A stretch of 64,000 nucleotides of DNA, taken from the NCBI GenBank assembly GCA_949751835.1, contig CATKHK010000037.1:310001-374000 (forward strand), written 5' to 3'. Within the stretch, counting starts at the first letter, position 1, and every line of letters begins with the position of its first letter. This document shows positions 45,736 to 56,040 of the stretch, in pieces. The stretch comes from Blepharisma japonicum (Eukaryota > Ciliophora > Heterotrichea > Heterotrichida > Blepharismidae). A model generated the notes under the pieces. It saw only the letters and a program-made list of their open reading frames with translations, made no database searches and was not told where the DNA came from. The position numbers and the translations under genes are program-made.

Positions 45736-46445
45736 TTATTGAATTTTTATAACCTTTTTGCAACAATAGCCTTCATTAAGATACTTTCCTATGCAATGCC
45801 CTGTGAATAAAGTTCCAATATTGACTCCTGTAATAATCAATGTAAATGAAAGACAGCCCGGGATATAATACAATTCCTATAAGAGTGCAAGGGATCATAA
45901 ATACCCTTAGATAAGCCAGCAGCACATATATTGCTTTAAAAAATCTTGAAAATTGAATGAAATTTTGGGATTCAGGACTTCAGGGATAAAGAAAAGTAGG
46001 AGAATCCAAAGGTCAAGACTAATATGCCATATAGGATTGAATGCTATCCCTAGTCATCGGATAAACATAGAACCAAAATAATAGAAAAACATTAAAGCCT
46101 AAGATCCACGAAACAATCACAAGAGTTTGTTGCAGATTTTTACTTTCTAAATTGAACTTCAAAATTATGAGAGATAAAGTATTGATTATGAGTGTCCAGA
46201 TAGTCAAACACATCATTGCTCTTTGCTTACTTTTTTACAACATTCAATTAGCTAATCTTATTTTATCACAAAAATACAAACTCTCCAGGATCTGCTTACC
46301 AAAATGGAAATATATGTTGAGCCCTGTAATCACAACAAGCAAAGCAAATTAAAATTCTAAATCCAATAAATTTGTATTCAAGAATTCCAGCTGATACTCT
46401 CACTAAAATACCTAAAGTTCGAGACCAATTTCTAAGTTCTCTCAT
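45736..46445 (-). pseudogene. Dead copy of the six-pass membrane protein gene at 46625-47212
   Basis: Aligned end to end with its neighbour, from MRELRNWSRTLGILV to the 3' end including the stop codon and 3' flank. The frame is broken in several places, and about 136 bp of foreign DNA (about 46213-46348) interrupts the N-terminal third. The two copies are in tandem and in the same orientation. Confidence 0.8.
46213..46348. mobile_element. 136-bp insertion with imperfect terminal inverted repeats
   Basis: Absent from the intact neighbour copy. It begins near TTGCTCTTTGCTT and ends with the near-complement AAGCAAAGCAA, so its ends form a short inverted repeat. It has no coding capacity. It could be a small non-autonomous DNA transposon (MITE-like) or a retained internal eliminated sequence; a clear target-site duplication was not seen. 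Confidence 0.4.
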
Positions 46446-46624
46446 ATTGAGATTATATGGGATGAAAAATTCATGCATTTTTTATATCAAAATCCAATCA
46501 AAAGCTTCTATATAGTAAAAGAATTTTTATTATTTCAAAATACTTATTATTGGATATATAAACAAAAATATCTGATTAATTGTTTTTGCGAGAATCTCTT
46601 AAAATGAAAATAAATATATCTAAA

Positions 46625-47212
46625 TTATTGAGTTTTTATAGCCTTTTTTCCACTATAGCCTTCATTAAGATACTTTCCTATATAATGTCCACTGACCACA
46701 GTTCCAATATTGATTACCACAATAATCAACGTAAATGAGTTATTGAAAGACAGTCCAGGATATATAACAATTCCTTTAAGAGCACAAGGGATCATAACTA
46801 CCCCTAGATAAGCCAGCATCACATATATCGCTTTAAAAAAATCTCGAAAATTGAACGAAATTTTGGGATTCAGTACTTCAGGGATGAAGAAAAGCAGGAG
46901 GATTCCATGATCTAGACTAAGGTGCCATATAGGAGGAAGCTTGAAGCTGCCTCCAGCCATAGGATAAACATAGAGCCAAAATAATAGAGAAACATTAAAG
47001 CCTAAGATCCATGAAACAATCACGAGGGTTTGTTGAAGATTTTGGCTTCCCAAATTGAGCTTCAAAATGAGGAGAGATGATACATTGATAATGAGTGTCC
47101 AGATAGTCAAATATATTAAAACTCTAAAACCAATATCTTTGAATTCAAGTATCACAGCTGCAACTCCAACTAAAATACCTAAAGTTCGAGACCAATCCCT
47201 AAGTTCTCCCAT
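46625..47212 (-). CDS. Six-pass membrane protein, FAR-17a/AIG1-like
   Basis: 195 residues, ATG to TAA, with about six hydrophobic segments. Wording in the second half, WHLSLDHGILLLFFIPEVL followed by a membrane helix and KGIVIYPGLSF, resembles the FAR-17a/AIG1 family (H-G...L..E..L, then YP-L), whose members include serine-type hydrolases of fatty-acid esters of hydroxy fatty acids. The key Thr is not obvious in the expected place, so the assignment is weak. The same-strand pseudogene downstream is a duplicate. Confidence 0.6.
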   Translation of the reverse strand: MGELRDWSRTLGILVGVAAVILEFKDIGFRVLIYLTIWTLIINVSSLLILKLNLGSQNLQQTLVIVSWILGFNVSLLFWLYVYPMAGGSFKLPPIWHLSLDHGILLLFFIPEVLNPKISFNFRDFFKAIYVMLAYLGVVMIPCALKGIVIYPGLSFNNSFTLIIVVINIGTVVSGHYIGKYLNEGYSGKKAIKTQ

Positions 47213-47437
47213 ATTAAGTTATATGGAATAAAACCCATGCACTTTCTATATCAAAATCCAATTCAAAATCTTCTCCACGATACCAAAAATTTATTATTTC
47301 AAAAATTCTCTTCTCAGTGCTGCAAAATTTTCTCTTACTGCCCCTTATTAAAACCCTTATACTTCTCAAAATAATTTAAAAATTATGCTGATTATTAAAA
47401 CTAATACAGAAATTAATAGTTTCAACCAATTCTCAGT

Positions 47438-47917
47438 TTAATCATTTATTCTAGTTTTAGTCCACTTGGTCTTTTCCGCAATGATTCCTTGATTAGAAGT
47501 ATAATCGTTCATATCTGGCTTAAATAGCATAGCTTGATAAGTAGTTCTAAAAACGCTTTTGCTGTTATAGCTCGACCTATCTCCGATCTCAATTTGGCTG
47601 GAATTTTTATACGGCGCTATGAAATCAGCTTGTGGCAAACGGTTTCTATAGGATTCAGGATGATAAGGCACCAGAGGCTTTTTATCCATACCTACATGCA
47701 TGTTGGGAAAAGTCTGGTAAGTGGCGCCTGCATGGGATACGACTTCAGACGAACGTCGTTGGTTAGTCCAGGAGTTTTTGGCTTTGTACCCTGTTTTCTT
47801 GCAAGGGAAGGAAACTGCTCGTGCTTGGCCATTCGAAGCGGAGACGTACTGGCACGAGTTTACTCTAGTAGTCTTGAAGAAAGGCGCTGACATTGTGTCT
47901 TTGATTGACTCAGACAT
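47438..47917 (-). CDS. Hypothetical protein, possibly axonemal
   Basis: 159 residues, ATG to TAA, no membrane segment. The protein is polar and Tyr/Ser/Asn-rich, with short motifs such as SSYNSKSVFRTTYQAMLFKP and VPYHPESYRNRLP. These resemble the loosely repetitive wording of microtubule-inner and other ciliary proteins, though no named family is recognised. It shares a 51-bp divergent intergenic region with the 47969 gene, suggesting joint expression. Confidence 0.6.
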   Translation of the reverse strand: MSESIKDTMSAPFFKTTRVNSCQYVSASNGQARAVSFPCKKTGYKAKNSWTNQRRSSEVVSHAGATYQTFPNMHVGMDKKPLVPYHPESYRNRLPQADFIAPYKNSSQIEIGDRSSYNSKSVFRTTYQAMLFKPDMNDYTSNQGIIAEKTKWTKTRIND

Positions 47918-47968
47918 TTTATAAGAATTATAACAAATTATCGGTTGAAGAAAATTATTTCATAAAAA
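47918..47968. promoter_or_regulatory. 51-bp divergent promoter region
   Basis: The start codons of the minus-strand gene (47917) and the plus-strand gene (47969) are separated by only 51 bp of AT-rich DNA. Both 5' UTRs and any shared promoter must fit here or inside the genes. Confidence 0.55.
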
Positions 47969-48778
47969 ATGAACACTCAAGGGGAGGGAGAGATTAATGT
48001 GCATGGAATTAATATTAATTTGAAGAGTTTGCCTAAAATAAAGAAGTGCCCAAAATCTCCAATTAATGGCTTAGACGTTGTTGATTATATTTATGATAAA
48101 GTTTCTGATGTAAATATTGGAAAATTTGTAGCAAGGTCGGTAAGTCCTGGAAAAGACCTCACTTTAAGAAGTTTTATCACCAAACAAGAAAATACCTTAG
48201 ACCAAAAGTCTGCTTTAAAAAACTACAAAATTAACGAAAGCATTCAAATTTTTAACAAGAAATCAAATTTGATGAATAAATCCTACCTTCTACCCTCCAT
48301 AAACAAAGACAACTCTATTGAACAGCTACGCACAGAAAGAATTATGAGATTTTTATCTCCAAATAATACCAGAAGTCAAAATTTAAAAGGAATTTTAACC
48401 AGAAAAGACTATACATCACCTGAAAAATTAATAAAAAGAAGAGAACGGAAATTCAAAAGATTCAAAGAAGCTTATGATAATTATCAGCAAGACAATAAAA
48501 TCCTAAACTTATCAAAATCTATTTTACAGCAAGAAAAAGCTATCAAAAAGTGCTCTGAAAGAATGGAATGAACAGCAAATAAACTTAAAGAAATGGATGA
48601 ATGTGAAGGGAGAGTTTTAAAAGGATTTTTTAAGTATTTTCTAGACTTAAAAATTCAAGAGGATTTAGATGCTGTCAAAATTATTGAAGAGATCAGAAGA
48701 TCTCCAAGAGATTTGGAGAGAATTTTTAAAGATTTTAGAAAAATGATGCTTAAATATAAGGAAAGAATGATTCTTTAG
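47969..48778 (+). CDS. Hypothetical basic coiled-coil-like protein
   Basis: 269 residues, ATG 47969 to TAG, with one TGA read as Trp (48569-48571). The first 150 residues are polar and Ser/Asn/Lys-rich. The C-terminal half is strongly charged and helical-looking (KLIKRRERKFKRFKEAYDNYQ, then DLERIFKDFRKMMLKYKERM), consistent with a coiled coil. Family not recognised. The divergent pairing with the possible axonemal gene makes a cytoskeletal or ciliary role plausible but unproven. Confidence 0.65.
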
Positions 48779-48955
48779 CCAAAAATAGAAAATCTATTTA
48801 TTTAATCTAAATTAATTTAGCATTAAAGTATTGAAATTTTTATCAATAATAAACAAATTTACACTCTTTAAAGCTTAAGCTTTATTATTCTAATCAAAAT
48901 TATTCCATTTAACACTGCACCTTTTACAACGTAACTTAATATCTATAATTAAAAT

Positions 48956-49414
48956 ATGCTTAGCAGAGCTCAGAAGCGTCTCCAAAGAGAATTCGAAGAA
49001 ATGACTCGCCATTACCAAGAAACTTTTCCAGTCGAAATTCCAGAAAATGACCCTAACCGTATGATATGGTATGTAAGCTTTATAGGGGCAGAAGGCAGCA
49101 TTTTTGCAGGCGAAAGGTATACATTGGAATTCAGGTTCAGTGATAATTACCCAATAGAAGCTCCAGATGTGATTTTCAGAGGGGCATACCCACACCATGA
49201 GCATGTATATTCAAACGGCTATATTTGTTTGTCAATTCTTTATGATGATTGGTCACCTTCAATGAAAGTAAGCTCGGTCGTCATGAGCATACAGTCGATG
49301 TTGTCAAGTGCAACTAGGAAATCAAGACCTGCGAATGATGCAAGCTTTGTAAGCTATGCAGGAGGAAGAAGTCCAAAGACATTTAATTGGATTTTCGAGG
49401 ATGAAAAGTGCTAA
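48956..49414 (+). CDS. UBE2W: Ubiquitin-conjugating enzyme E2 W (UBE2W-like)
   Basis: 152 residues, normal for an E2. The UBC fold covers the whole protein. The active-site cysteine is Cys91 in HVYSNGYICLSILYDDWSP, whose HxHVYSNGxICLSIL wording is typical of UBE2W rather than other E2s (which carry HPN). The trailing SVVMSIQSMLSS fits too. UBE2W attaches ubiquitin to protein N-termini. The catalytic Cys and the flanking residues look intact, so an active cytosolic or nuclear enzyme is expected. Confidence 0.92.
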   Translation: MLSRAQKRLQREFEEMTRHYQETFPVEIPENDPNRMIWYVSFIGAEGSIFAGERYTLEFRFSDNYPIEAPDVIFRGAYPHHEHVYSNGYICLSILYDDWSPSMKVSSVVMSIQSMLSSATRKSRPANDASFVSYAGGRSPKTFNWIFEDEKC

Positions 49415-49973
49415 TAATTAATACAGGAAGATTATCAAGTTTAAAGAAATCAGTAGAATAGTTGGTTTCGTAATATTTGTAAAACGGCTCAGATAAAATT
49501 AGATATTAAAACTTGCTTAACGAAGATAATTCAGAAAAATTTTAATAAATAAGATAAAAGAGAAGAAATATTAGCTTCAATTCTGGCTCCTCCGAATTAA
49601 TAGTAAATTAAAAAAAATTAATTTTTTTCTTGAATGCTTTTATAGAGTGTAGTGATTCTTTTGCTGAGAAAATAAAAATTGTACTTTGCTAAAAGATTTT
49701 CCGAATCAATCAGCGAAATTAAAATTTTTAAAAATAGAATTTGTTTTTAATTGAAACATCAAAATGCTCAGAGGTTTTAGTAATGGCTTGGCTGAGGAAT
49801 TAAGACTTGTTGGTATGATTATTTTATATCAAGAATTCGATATTCATATCTCTACTAAAGCAGCTTAAAAATTCAATAATAGTGATGCCACAATCTTTAG
49901 ATTATCTCCAATCTTTCTTTCATATAAAATTCCTTAGTTTTCTAAATCATTTTCTTTATTTTATATCTTCATA
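49415..49973. other. Intergenic region
   Basis: AT-rich; no gene or RNA gene recognised. Confidence 0.5.
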
Positions 49974-51221
49974 ATGATCAAAATCTCTCTGAGACTCTTG
50001 CGAAGATTTTCTTCTAGCGACTTATACTCCATTGACACCTACGAAAAAATCCGCAAAATTGGCACAGATTATGATGATGCCCGCGCTTATGACGCCTTCA
50101 GTATGAAAGAATTCAAAAAGCATGTGACTCCTGAAGAGTGGGCAAAAATCACTGCAAATGATCCACTATTTAAAATGCCGGAACTAGAGGATTTATGGGA
50201 TATCCAAGACCTAAAGCCTCATTTCTACAAGCATTTACCCCCTTATCTCCAAAGGCCTGCAATTGCATTAGATGAGCGACAAAGAGCAGCCAAGCGAATG
50301 ACACTCGAATGGGCAAAAGGCGAAAAAGACCTAAAAAAGAAAAGAATTGCAATAAAATCGACCTGGAGAATGCTGACCAATGACGAATGCGAAGTTTTTA
50401 GTGGGCTAATGCTTGTGAGAAATCCTATTTGGGCGATTGGGCATGATAAAGATGTGGAATGGGCAAAATTGAGGTTCAGGACTATGAGGAAGCATGGACT
50501 ATTGGCAAAATTTGACGACAGTTTTGAGTATGAAGAAGAATTGGGGGAAGAATCGAAAGACGTCAGAATGTTACAGCTAGAAAAGAATTTGGATGAAGGA
50601 AAGCCTATAAAAGGCTACAAACCTGTACCTAATTCTAAGCACTGGCTTGAAGCAGACCCTGATGAAACAGATCCTCATAGCATTGGGTACGCTGGAGGCT
50701 ACCGAGTTTGGCTTCTACTTAGAAATAAAGTTACACAACGATGGGAATTTCCAAGTGCTTCTGTATTTGGGATGAACAGTTTTAATCAAACTAAAATCAA
50801 CCTTATGGAAAATCTTTTCGGAAAAGACCTTAAAGTATATCACATAACCCCTAAGCCTTTTATTGTTGACACAGAAGCATACCCAGAAGTAACTGAAAGA
50901 GATAGGCCTATAAATTTTGATGAAGATGTGTATGATCTTTATCTAAATAGACTAAAAATACTTATGCCAAAAGCGAAAGAAGAAGATCTAATCAAAATGC
51001 TCGAGAAGAAATATGAAATGAAAAAAAATCTAGACCCATTGATAAAGAAAGTTAAGGGAAGAAAAATATTTTATTTTAGGTCAGTTCACGAAAAAGGAGA
51101 TATTAAATTGGTAAATAATGATATTTATGATGACTTTGCATGGGTACCAAAGGTGAAGCTTAGTAAGTATTTAGAAAAAGAAAGGTTTGACAAGTTTATA
51201 CAAGTTATGACTAGGCACTAA
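49974..51221 (+). CDS. Mitochondrial large ribosomal subunit protein mL46-like (Nudix fold)
   Basis: 415 residues, ATG to TAA. The N-terminus is basic with Ser and Arg and no acids (MIKISLRLLRRFSSS), as expected for a mitochondrial targeting sequence. A domain at about 100-415 matches mL46: DERQRAAKRMTLEWAKGEKD, VWLLLRNKVTQRWEFPSASV (a Nudix-like strand pair), then KIFYFRSVHEKGD and DFAWVPKVKLSKYL. The Nudix catalytic box is not conserved, as is usual for the ribosomal member. The insert with ENLFGKDLKVYHITPKPF is also consistent. Function: structural protein of the mitoribosome. Confidence 0.75.
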   Translation: MIKISLRLLRRFSSSDLYSIDTYEKIRKIGTDYDDARAYDAFSMKEFKKHVTPEEWAKITANDPLFKMPELEDLWDIQDLKPHFYKHLPPYLQRPAIALDERQRAAKRMTLEWAKGEKDLKKKRIAIKSTWRMLTNDECEVFSGLMLVRNPIWAIGHDKDVEWAKLRFRTMRKHGLLAKFDDSFEYEEELGEESKDVRMLQLEKNLDEGKPIKGYKPVPNSKHWLEADPDETDPHSIGYAGGYRVWLLLRNKVTQRWEFPSASVFGMNSFNQTKINLMENLFGKDLKVYHITPKPFIVDTEAYPEVTERDRPINFDEDVYDLYLNRLKILMPKAKEEDLIKMLEKKYEMKKNLDPLIKKVKGRKIFYFRSVHEKGDIKLVNNDIYDDFAWVPKVKLSKYLEKERFDKFIQVMTRH

Positions 51222-51255
51222 CTTAAATATTTGAGGATTTTAATTGTTTTTAAAT

Positions 51256-51855
51256 ATGGAAGCTGGTGATATCTTATTTAAAACTCAAATTTCTTGCAGA
51301 GATAAGGACTTTGAGAAAAATGAAGAAGCCAAGCTTTTTTGTACCAAATGCTACGAGTATGGCCATATGGAGTATAAATGCATCCACAAGATACGAAAAT
51401 TCCCATGCATTTATTGTTCAGACAAAGACCATAAACATGGACAATGCTATCAAATTACCTGCCACAAATGCAAAGGGGTAAACCTTACTTAGATTGGACA
51501 CCCTGCAAGGCTCTGCAACTCAAAATTCTATTTAAGTTGCAAAATTTGCAAAATGATAGGACACACACAAGAAACATGTATGGTGCGAGATGAACCAATA
51601 GAAGAAAATAAACTCGCTGAAGCTACATGCTATTTATGTAAGGCCAAAGGACATACAATTTGCAAAGAGCCTTATAAAGCTGATAAAGAAGAACTTTTCA
51701 TTGCTGAGAAAAAGATCATCAAAATTGAAGAATACAAGCAGAAAAGGCAAAAACACAAAAAGCAAAGGAGTAAAATAGAAGAATTGAAAATCAGAAGCAT
51801 TATGAATAGAAAAAATAAGAAAAAAGCAATGAAAAACTACCGGACAAAAAGATAA
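51256..51855 (+). CDS. Zinc-knuckle (CCHC) protein with basic C-terminus
   Basis: 194 residues, exons 51256-51477 and 51493-51855, TAA stop. Several CCHC knuckles are visible: CTKCYEYGHMEYKC, CIYCSDKDHKHGQC, CHKCKGIGHPARLC, CKICKMIGHTQETC and CYLCKAKGHTIC. The third forms only after splicing. The C-terminal 60 residues are very Lys/Arg-rich. The composition fits an RNA- or nucleic-acid-binding protein of the TRAMP/AIR or CNBP kind, but the subfamily is not determined. It sits 34 bp downstream of the mL46 gene on the same strand. Confidence 0.85.
51478..51492 (+). other. 15-nt intron splitting a zinc knuckle
   Basis: GTAAACCTTACTTAG, phase 0, with an in-frame TAG if retained. Its removal creates a perfect knuckle CHKCKG-IGHPARLC, which confirms the splice sites. 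Confidence 0.95.
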
Positions 51856-51958
51856 ACGATCAAGATATAGTAAACATATGATAACTTGTAGCTAATGGTA
51901 ATAGCTTATCACCAGTTATGTTTTTATTTAATTAATTTCCAAAACTTTTTTATTATAG

Positions 51959-52930
51959 ATGGACTCCAAAGAACAGCCTTTAATCAAGCCAAGACAAAGC
52001 CGTAATACCAGTCCATGCATAAGATGAAGGCACAAAATTGAGCTGCACCCAAAGCGCAGATTTTTCCTGCAGATATTAATTGGCCTTTTTGCAGCATCTC
52101 ATTTTCTGCTTTCTTTTTGGATCCTTATCGTATTTTATATATAGTTTATGAAGGAGCATAAAAAATATGAGCTATCTCTTGTTCCTTTGATATTTTTAGC
52201 AGGAGAAATTGCAGTTTTATGCAGCACAATGCTGGGGGTTGTAATTTACTTACTTGTGAAGAGAAAAAATGGAATGGCCACTTGGCATCGCTCAGTGACA
52301 GGAATTCTTCTTCGGAATATTTTTGTGTCAACTTTATTTGAAATTACTCTTATTTTGTCAATTTTTTATATAGAAACTACCAAAAAAAGCATTTTAATTC
52401 ATTCAGTAGCTACAATTTCCTCCCCTTTAATTATCCTTTGTCTAGTCTCTGCTCTTAAAGTATTCTTCTTAGAAACGTCCCATACATGGTATTGACTTAT
52501 TTTAAATATTTTAGGGCTTTCTGAAATATTTATATTCATTTGGAGAGAAGACTATGACTATTATATCCCATGGAGGATTTCTTTAGCACCTTTATGGCTA
52601 TTTTTTATCACACATCTAATTATTTGTTTCTTTTTCCTCATAGAAAAAAGTGGAAGAATGGCAAAATTACTTGTGGCTTTTTCTATAATTGGATCGATAT
52701 GTGGAAGCGGCTCGGTTACATTTTTAGCTTTATTTTTAGATGGAAACTCAGAAGATTGGGAAAAATTTATGATTTTGGGATGGGCAGGATTATTTTTCTT
52801 TACAATTGCATATGCAAAAAGATTTGGAAAATGGGTTATTGACACCTTATTTTGCCATATTGAATTTGAGTTTACTCAGTCAAAAAAGCGCCGTAACTTA
52901 AGAACTAAATCATGGAGTCTTTTATTATAA
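51959..52930 (+). CDS. Eight-pass membrane protein
   Basis: 318 residues, exons 51959-52129 and 52145-52930, TGA as Trp, TAA stop. A cytoplasmic-looking basic N-terminus (MDSKEQPLIKPRQSRN) precedes about eight hydrophobic segments. The stretch WRISLAPLWLFFITHLII faintly resembles TMEM185/fragile-X-F family wording, but the match is weak and I leave it unnamed. The stop is 8 bp from the convergent stop of the MATE gene. Confidence 0.75.
52130..52144 (+). other. 15-nt intron in the eight-pass protein gene
   Basis: GTATTTTATATATAG, phase 0, with an in-frame TAG if retained. Splicing keeps a continuous hydrophobic helix (SFWILI-FMKEH). Confidence 0.85.
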
Positions 52931-52938
52931 TGCTTTAT

Positions 52939-54375
52939 TTAACCTAATAATTCTGTGCCTATATTTTCACTTTTCTCTTCAAGTGACCTTAGTCGTGCTA
53001 CATGGGATTCTTTATTCCAATCTAGCTTTGCGAAAATATAAAATAAGGGAGCAATTTCAATGGTATAGCAAACCATGATCCCAAGGATTATTCCGCTTAA
53101 TTCTAATCCAATTAAAATTCCAAATATATACTGCGATGGAACTCCTATTATTAAATCAGCACCTATCGCAATAACTAAATTTAAAGGCTGCTTTCCTAAA
53201 GCCCTCATAGCTCCAACGATTACTAAATATATGCTATCAGAGACATATACAAGTGCATATAATGGAAAAATATCGCCGATCTTTCTCACTATATCTTCGC
53301 TAGAGCTGTCTTCATTCATCGTAAAAAAGAGTTTTCCGAACTCATACCTGGTTATAAACAAAGCTAATAAAATCACTCCATTCACTAAAGCACTAAGGAT
53401 TATACTGATTTTCATATATTGTTTTGATAAGCTTATTTTCAGCTTTGTCACGCTATTTCCAATTAAAGTAGAAGCAGCCTCGCCGAAGCCTGTAGAAATA
53501 GTCTCTTCAATTAATAAAACTTTTAGTAATATAACTCATGCAGCCAAGCTTACATCTCCATCATTAATTCATGCTGCAAATAATGCTGAAATCTCAAATG
53601 CAGTCCATTCCACAAATATATGTGCTGTAGAAGAAACTGAAAGTTTAACTAAATCTCCCCAATTTTCAAAAAAATTGGAAAAATCAAAGCCAGACCAGTT
53701 GTTTTTGTGGCATTTCATTATGATAAGTGATATAAAAAAGATGCCAAGTCTAACCCATGCACATATACCTCCTGCAATAGCAGCACCTTTCATACCATAT
53801 GCAGGAACTAGTAAATAGTTAAGCAGAATCTGTAGAGGAGTGTCTGTTGAGCTGCAAATAAATTCAGGGATTAAAACATATTGTGTAAACATAAAATGGC
53901 TTACAATTTCATATATACATTTAGCTGGCATTGCATAGATAAAATACCTCAAATATTCTCCAGCTTCTTCACTGCATTCCAGCCCAAATAAGTCAAATAT
54001 TTGAGTGCTGAAACCCCATGTAAATGCTGATGGGATGCAAAAAAGGAAACCCATAAATAAAGACTTGTGTAAAATAAGCGTTTGTAGCCGGATATTTTCA
54101 ACTCCATGGGCTTGTGAGCATAAAGTGTCAATAGCTCCAGAAATTCCTATGAAGACTGAAGTAGCGGTGAGCTCAACCCATATTGAGCTTATTCCAAATG
54201 CTTCCAGTTCTTTTGCACCGAGGTAGTTACCAATGAACCACATCACGATTAGCTCTTGAATTTGTGTTATTAGAATACTGTAAGAAAACATGCTTGCTAA
54301 CTTAAAGGTTCGTTTAACTCGTTTGAAAATTGGCTTCTCTTGGACAGGGTGGTACTCTTTGAGGTTTAAATTCAT
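52939..54375 (-). CDS. MATE-family multidrug/toxin extrusion transporter
   Basis: 478 residues, usual for MATE, ATG 54375 to TAA, one TGA as Trp at 53569-53571. About 12 hydrophobic segments. Family wording: GNYLGAKELEAFGIS in the first helix pair, ISGAIDTLCSQAHG (the highly conserved MATE motif), PLQILLNYLLVPAYGMKGAAIAGGICAW, and in the second half EAASTLIGNSV followed by GAMRALGKQPLNLVIAI. It is the eukaryotic type, exporting organic cations or metabolites in exchange for protons or sodium at the plasma or vacuolar membrane. Confidence 0.93.
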
Positions 54376-54918
54376 GATTACACCCTTTAATAATTTAATA
54401 TTTATTTTAATGATAAATTCTAAAAAGGAGAAAGTATTTAATAATTGGGAGAGAAAGCTTTTAATTTTATTTAAAGAGATTTTTGTGAAAAGCAGGATTT
54501 TAAGAATTTTGGGTATTTTAAAGATTAATTAATATATTCCTGGTAGATAGTATTTAACTTAAGTTATATCACAAAATGTGTGAGTTTTCATTAGTTCTTT
54601 AGTTGTGGGATTAATGTTTAAAAATTAATTAATAATCTCCTTTTAATGAAATATTAGATTAAGAGAAAATTTGTATGATTTATATAGACTGGCAATTATA
54701 GACTTAAATTTGTTCGGTTTTATCTTTTTTGCAATTTAGATAGTTAAATTAAAAAATCTGTCAAATTGTAATTCTGTTATTTTTAAAAATCCTATTAACT
54801 ACTAATCAATTGGAAAATTTCATCAAAGCATAAATCGATACTGAAGTTATAAAAATAATTAAATTGCAGACTATTCTGCAATAATTTATCACTTGATAAA
54901 ATTGGGAAATTATATAAT
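54376..54918. other. Intergenic region
   Basis: AT-rich; no gene. Separates the MATE start from the downstream end of the AGC kinase gene. Confidence 0.5.
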
Positions 54919-56040
54919 TTATACAAAGCTTTTTTGAATATTTTCTTGATATCTGATCTGTACAGTGGACTCTTCTCCTTTTTGTATTTGGATTCTTTCA
55001 TCACTCATTCTCCTCGGCGGAGCTCTTGCATCAAAGAAATAGCCTTCAAAAATCCCTTCTATTGATTTTTGTCGAATAGAAGGGTCAATATCGTCTTTTC
55101 AGTCATTATTGACTCTTGAGTCAAAATTATCCTCGCTTAAGCAAATATAAGGCGCTTCCAAACTTTTTTCAAGCAGCTTTTTCCATGGGAAATCTCTTAG
55201 CCACTGATGGTTTTTCACTTCATGTGGTCCGTTATTCCCAAGTCTATTTTCTGGCTTTCTCTGTAATAATTTATTAATAAAGTCAGCTGCTTCCATCGAC
55301 CATCCAGGTGGAACTTCAGATTTTTTTAGCTGTACTTGTCTTGACACAATGCTATCTTTTATTTCTTTTCTATTTCTCCCTGAATAAGGTCTTCTGCCAA
55401 CCATAAATTCATAGGTTAACACCCCAAGTGCAAAATAATCCACAGCTATGCCATGGTTTTGTCTTGCCATTACCTCAGGTGCCATATATCCAGGAGTCCC
55501 AGACGTGTCTCTGAAGTTTTCTGGTGTAAAAATCTTGGCGATGCCAAAGTCAGTTATCCTTAAATAACCTTTATTATCAAAAACCAAGTTTTCTGGCTTT
55601 ATATCTCTATGTATAACTCCGTTAACATGGAGATATTCTAAGCCAGTTACTATACACGCCACGAAAAAACGGGTTTCTTCTTCAGTAAATCTTCGGACTT
55701 TTGCTATATGGAAACGCAAATCGCCTCCTGTCATTAAGTCCATAGCAAGAAATAAATTTTCTTTATCTTGGAAAGCATATTGCATATTTACAATAAAGGG
55801 ATGCTTTAAGACAGATAAAAGCCTCCTTTCGTTCATTACAGAATAAACGCTTCTTTTACTTACCACCCTAAATTTATACATTTCTTTCATAGCTAAAACT
55901 TGATGGGTTTTTCTCATCTCAACTTTCCAGACTCTTCCAAAGCCACCTTTGCCAATGACATAATGAAAATTAAAATCACTTTTGTGAAGGGAGGTCGGCT
56001 GCACTGTTTTTATTTCTTTTTGATCAAGTGTATTTCCCAT
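54919..56040 (-). CDS. AGC-type protein kinase, STK32/YANK-like, probably N-myristoylated
   Basis: 373 residues from the ATG at 56040, with TGA as Trp at 55099-55101 and stop TAA at 54919. An in-frame ATG at 56058 would add six residues, but MGNTLDQ at 56040 gives a Gly2 suited to myristoylation, as in YANK kinases. The kinase domain is complete: GKGGFGRVW, the lysine in LAMKEM, HRDIKPENL, DFGIAK, and GTPGYMAPEV in the activation loop. MTGGDLRFHI and FQDKENLFLAMDL are close to STK32 wording. The C-terminal tail (FEGYFFDAR...) follows. All catalytic residues are present. Expected to be membrane-tethered. Confidence 0.9.

Noticed and set aside
47534-47924. Plus-strand ORFs antisense to the possible axonemal gene
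   Set aside because: Shadows of the minus-strand gene, with no motif and no start context.
54795-55004. Minus-strand ORF of 69 residues
   Set aside because: It overlaps the tail of the AGC kinase gene, whose frame continues through TGA (Trp) to the TAA at 54919, so it is a shadow frame.
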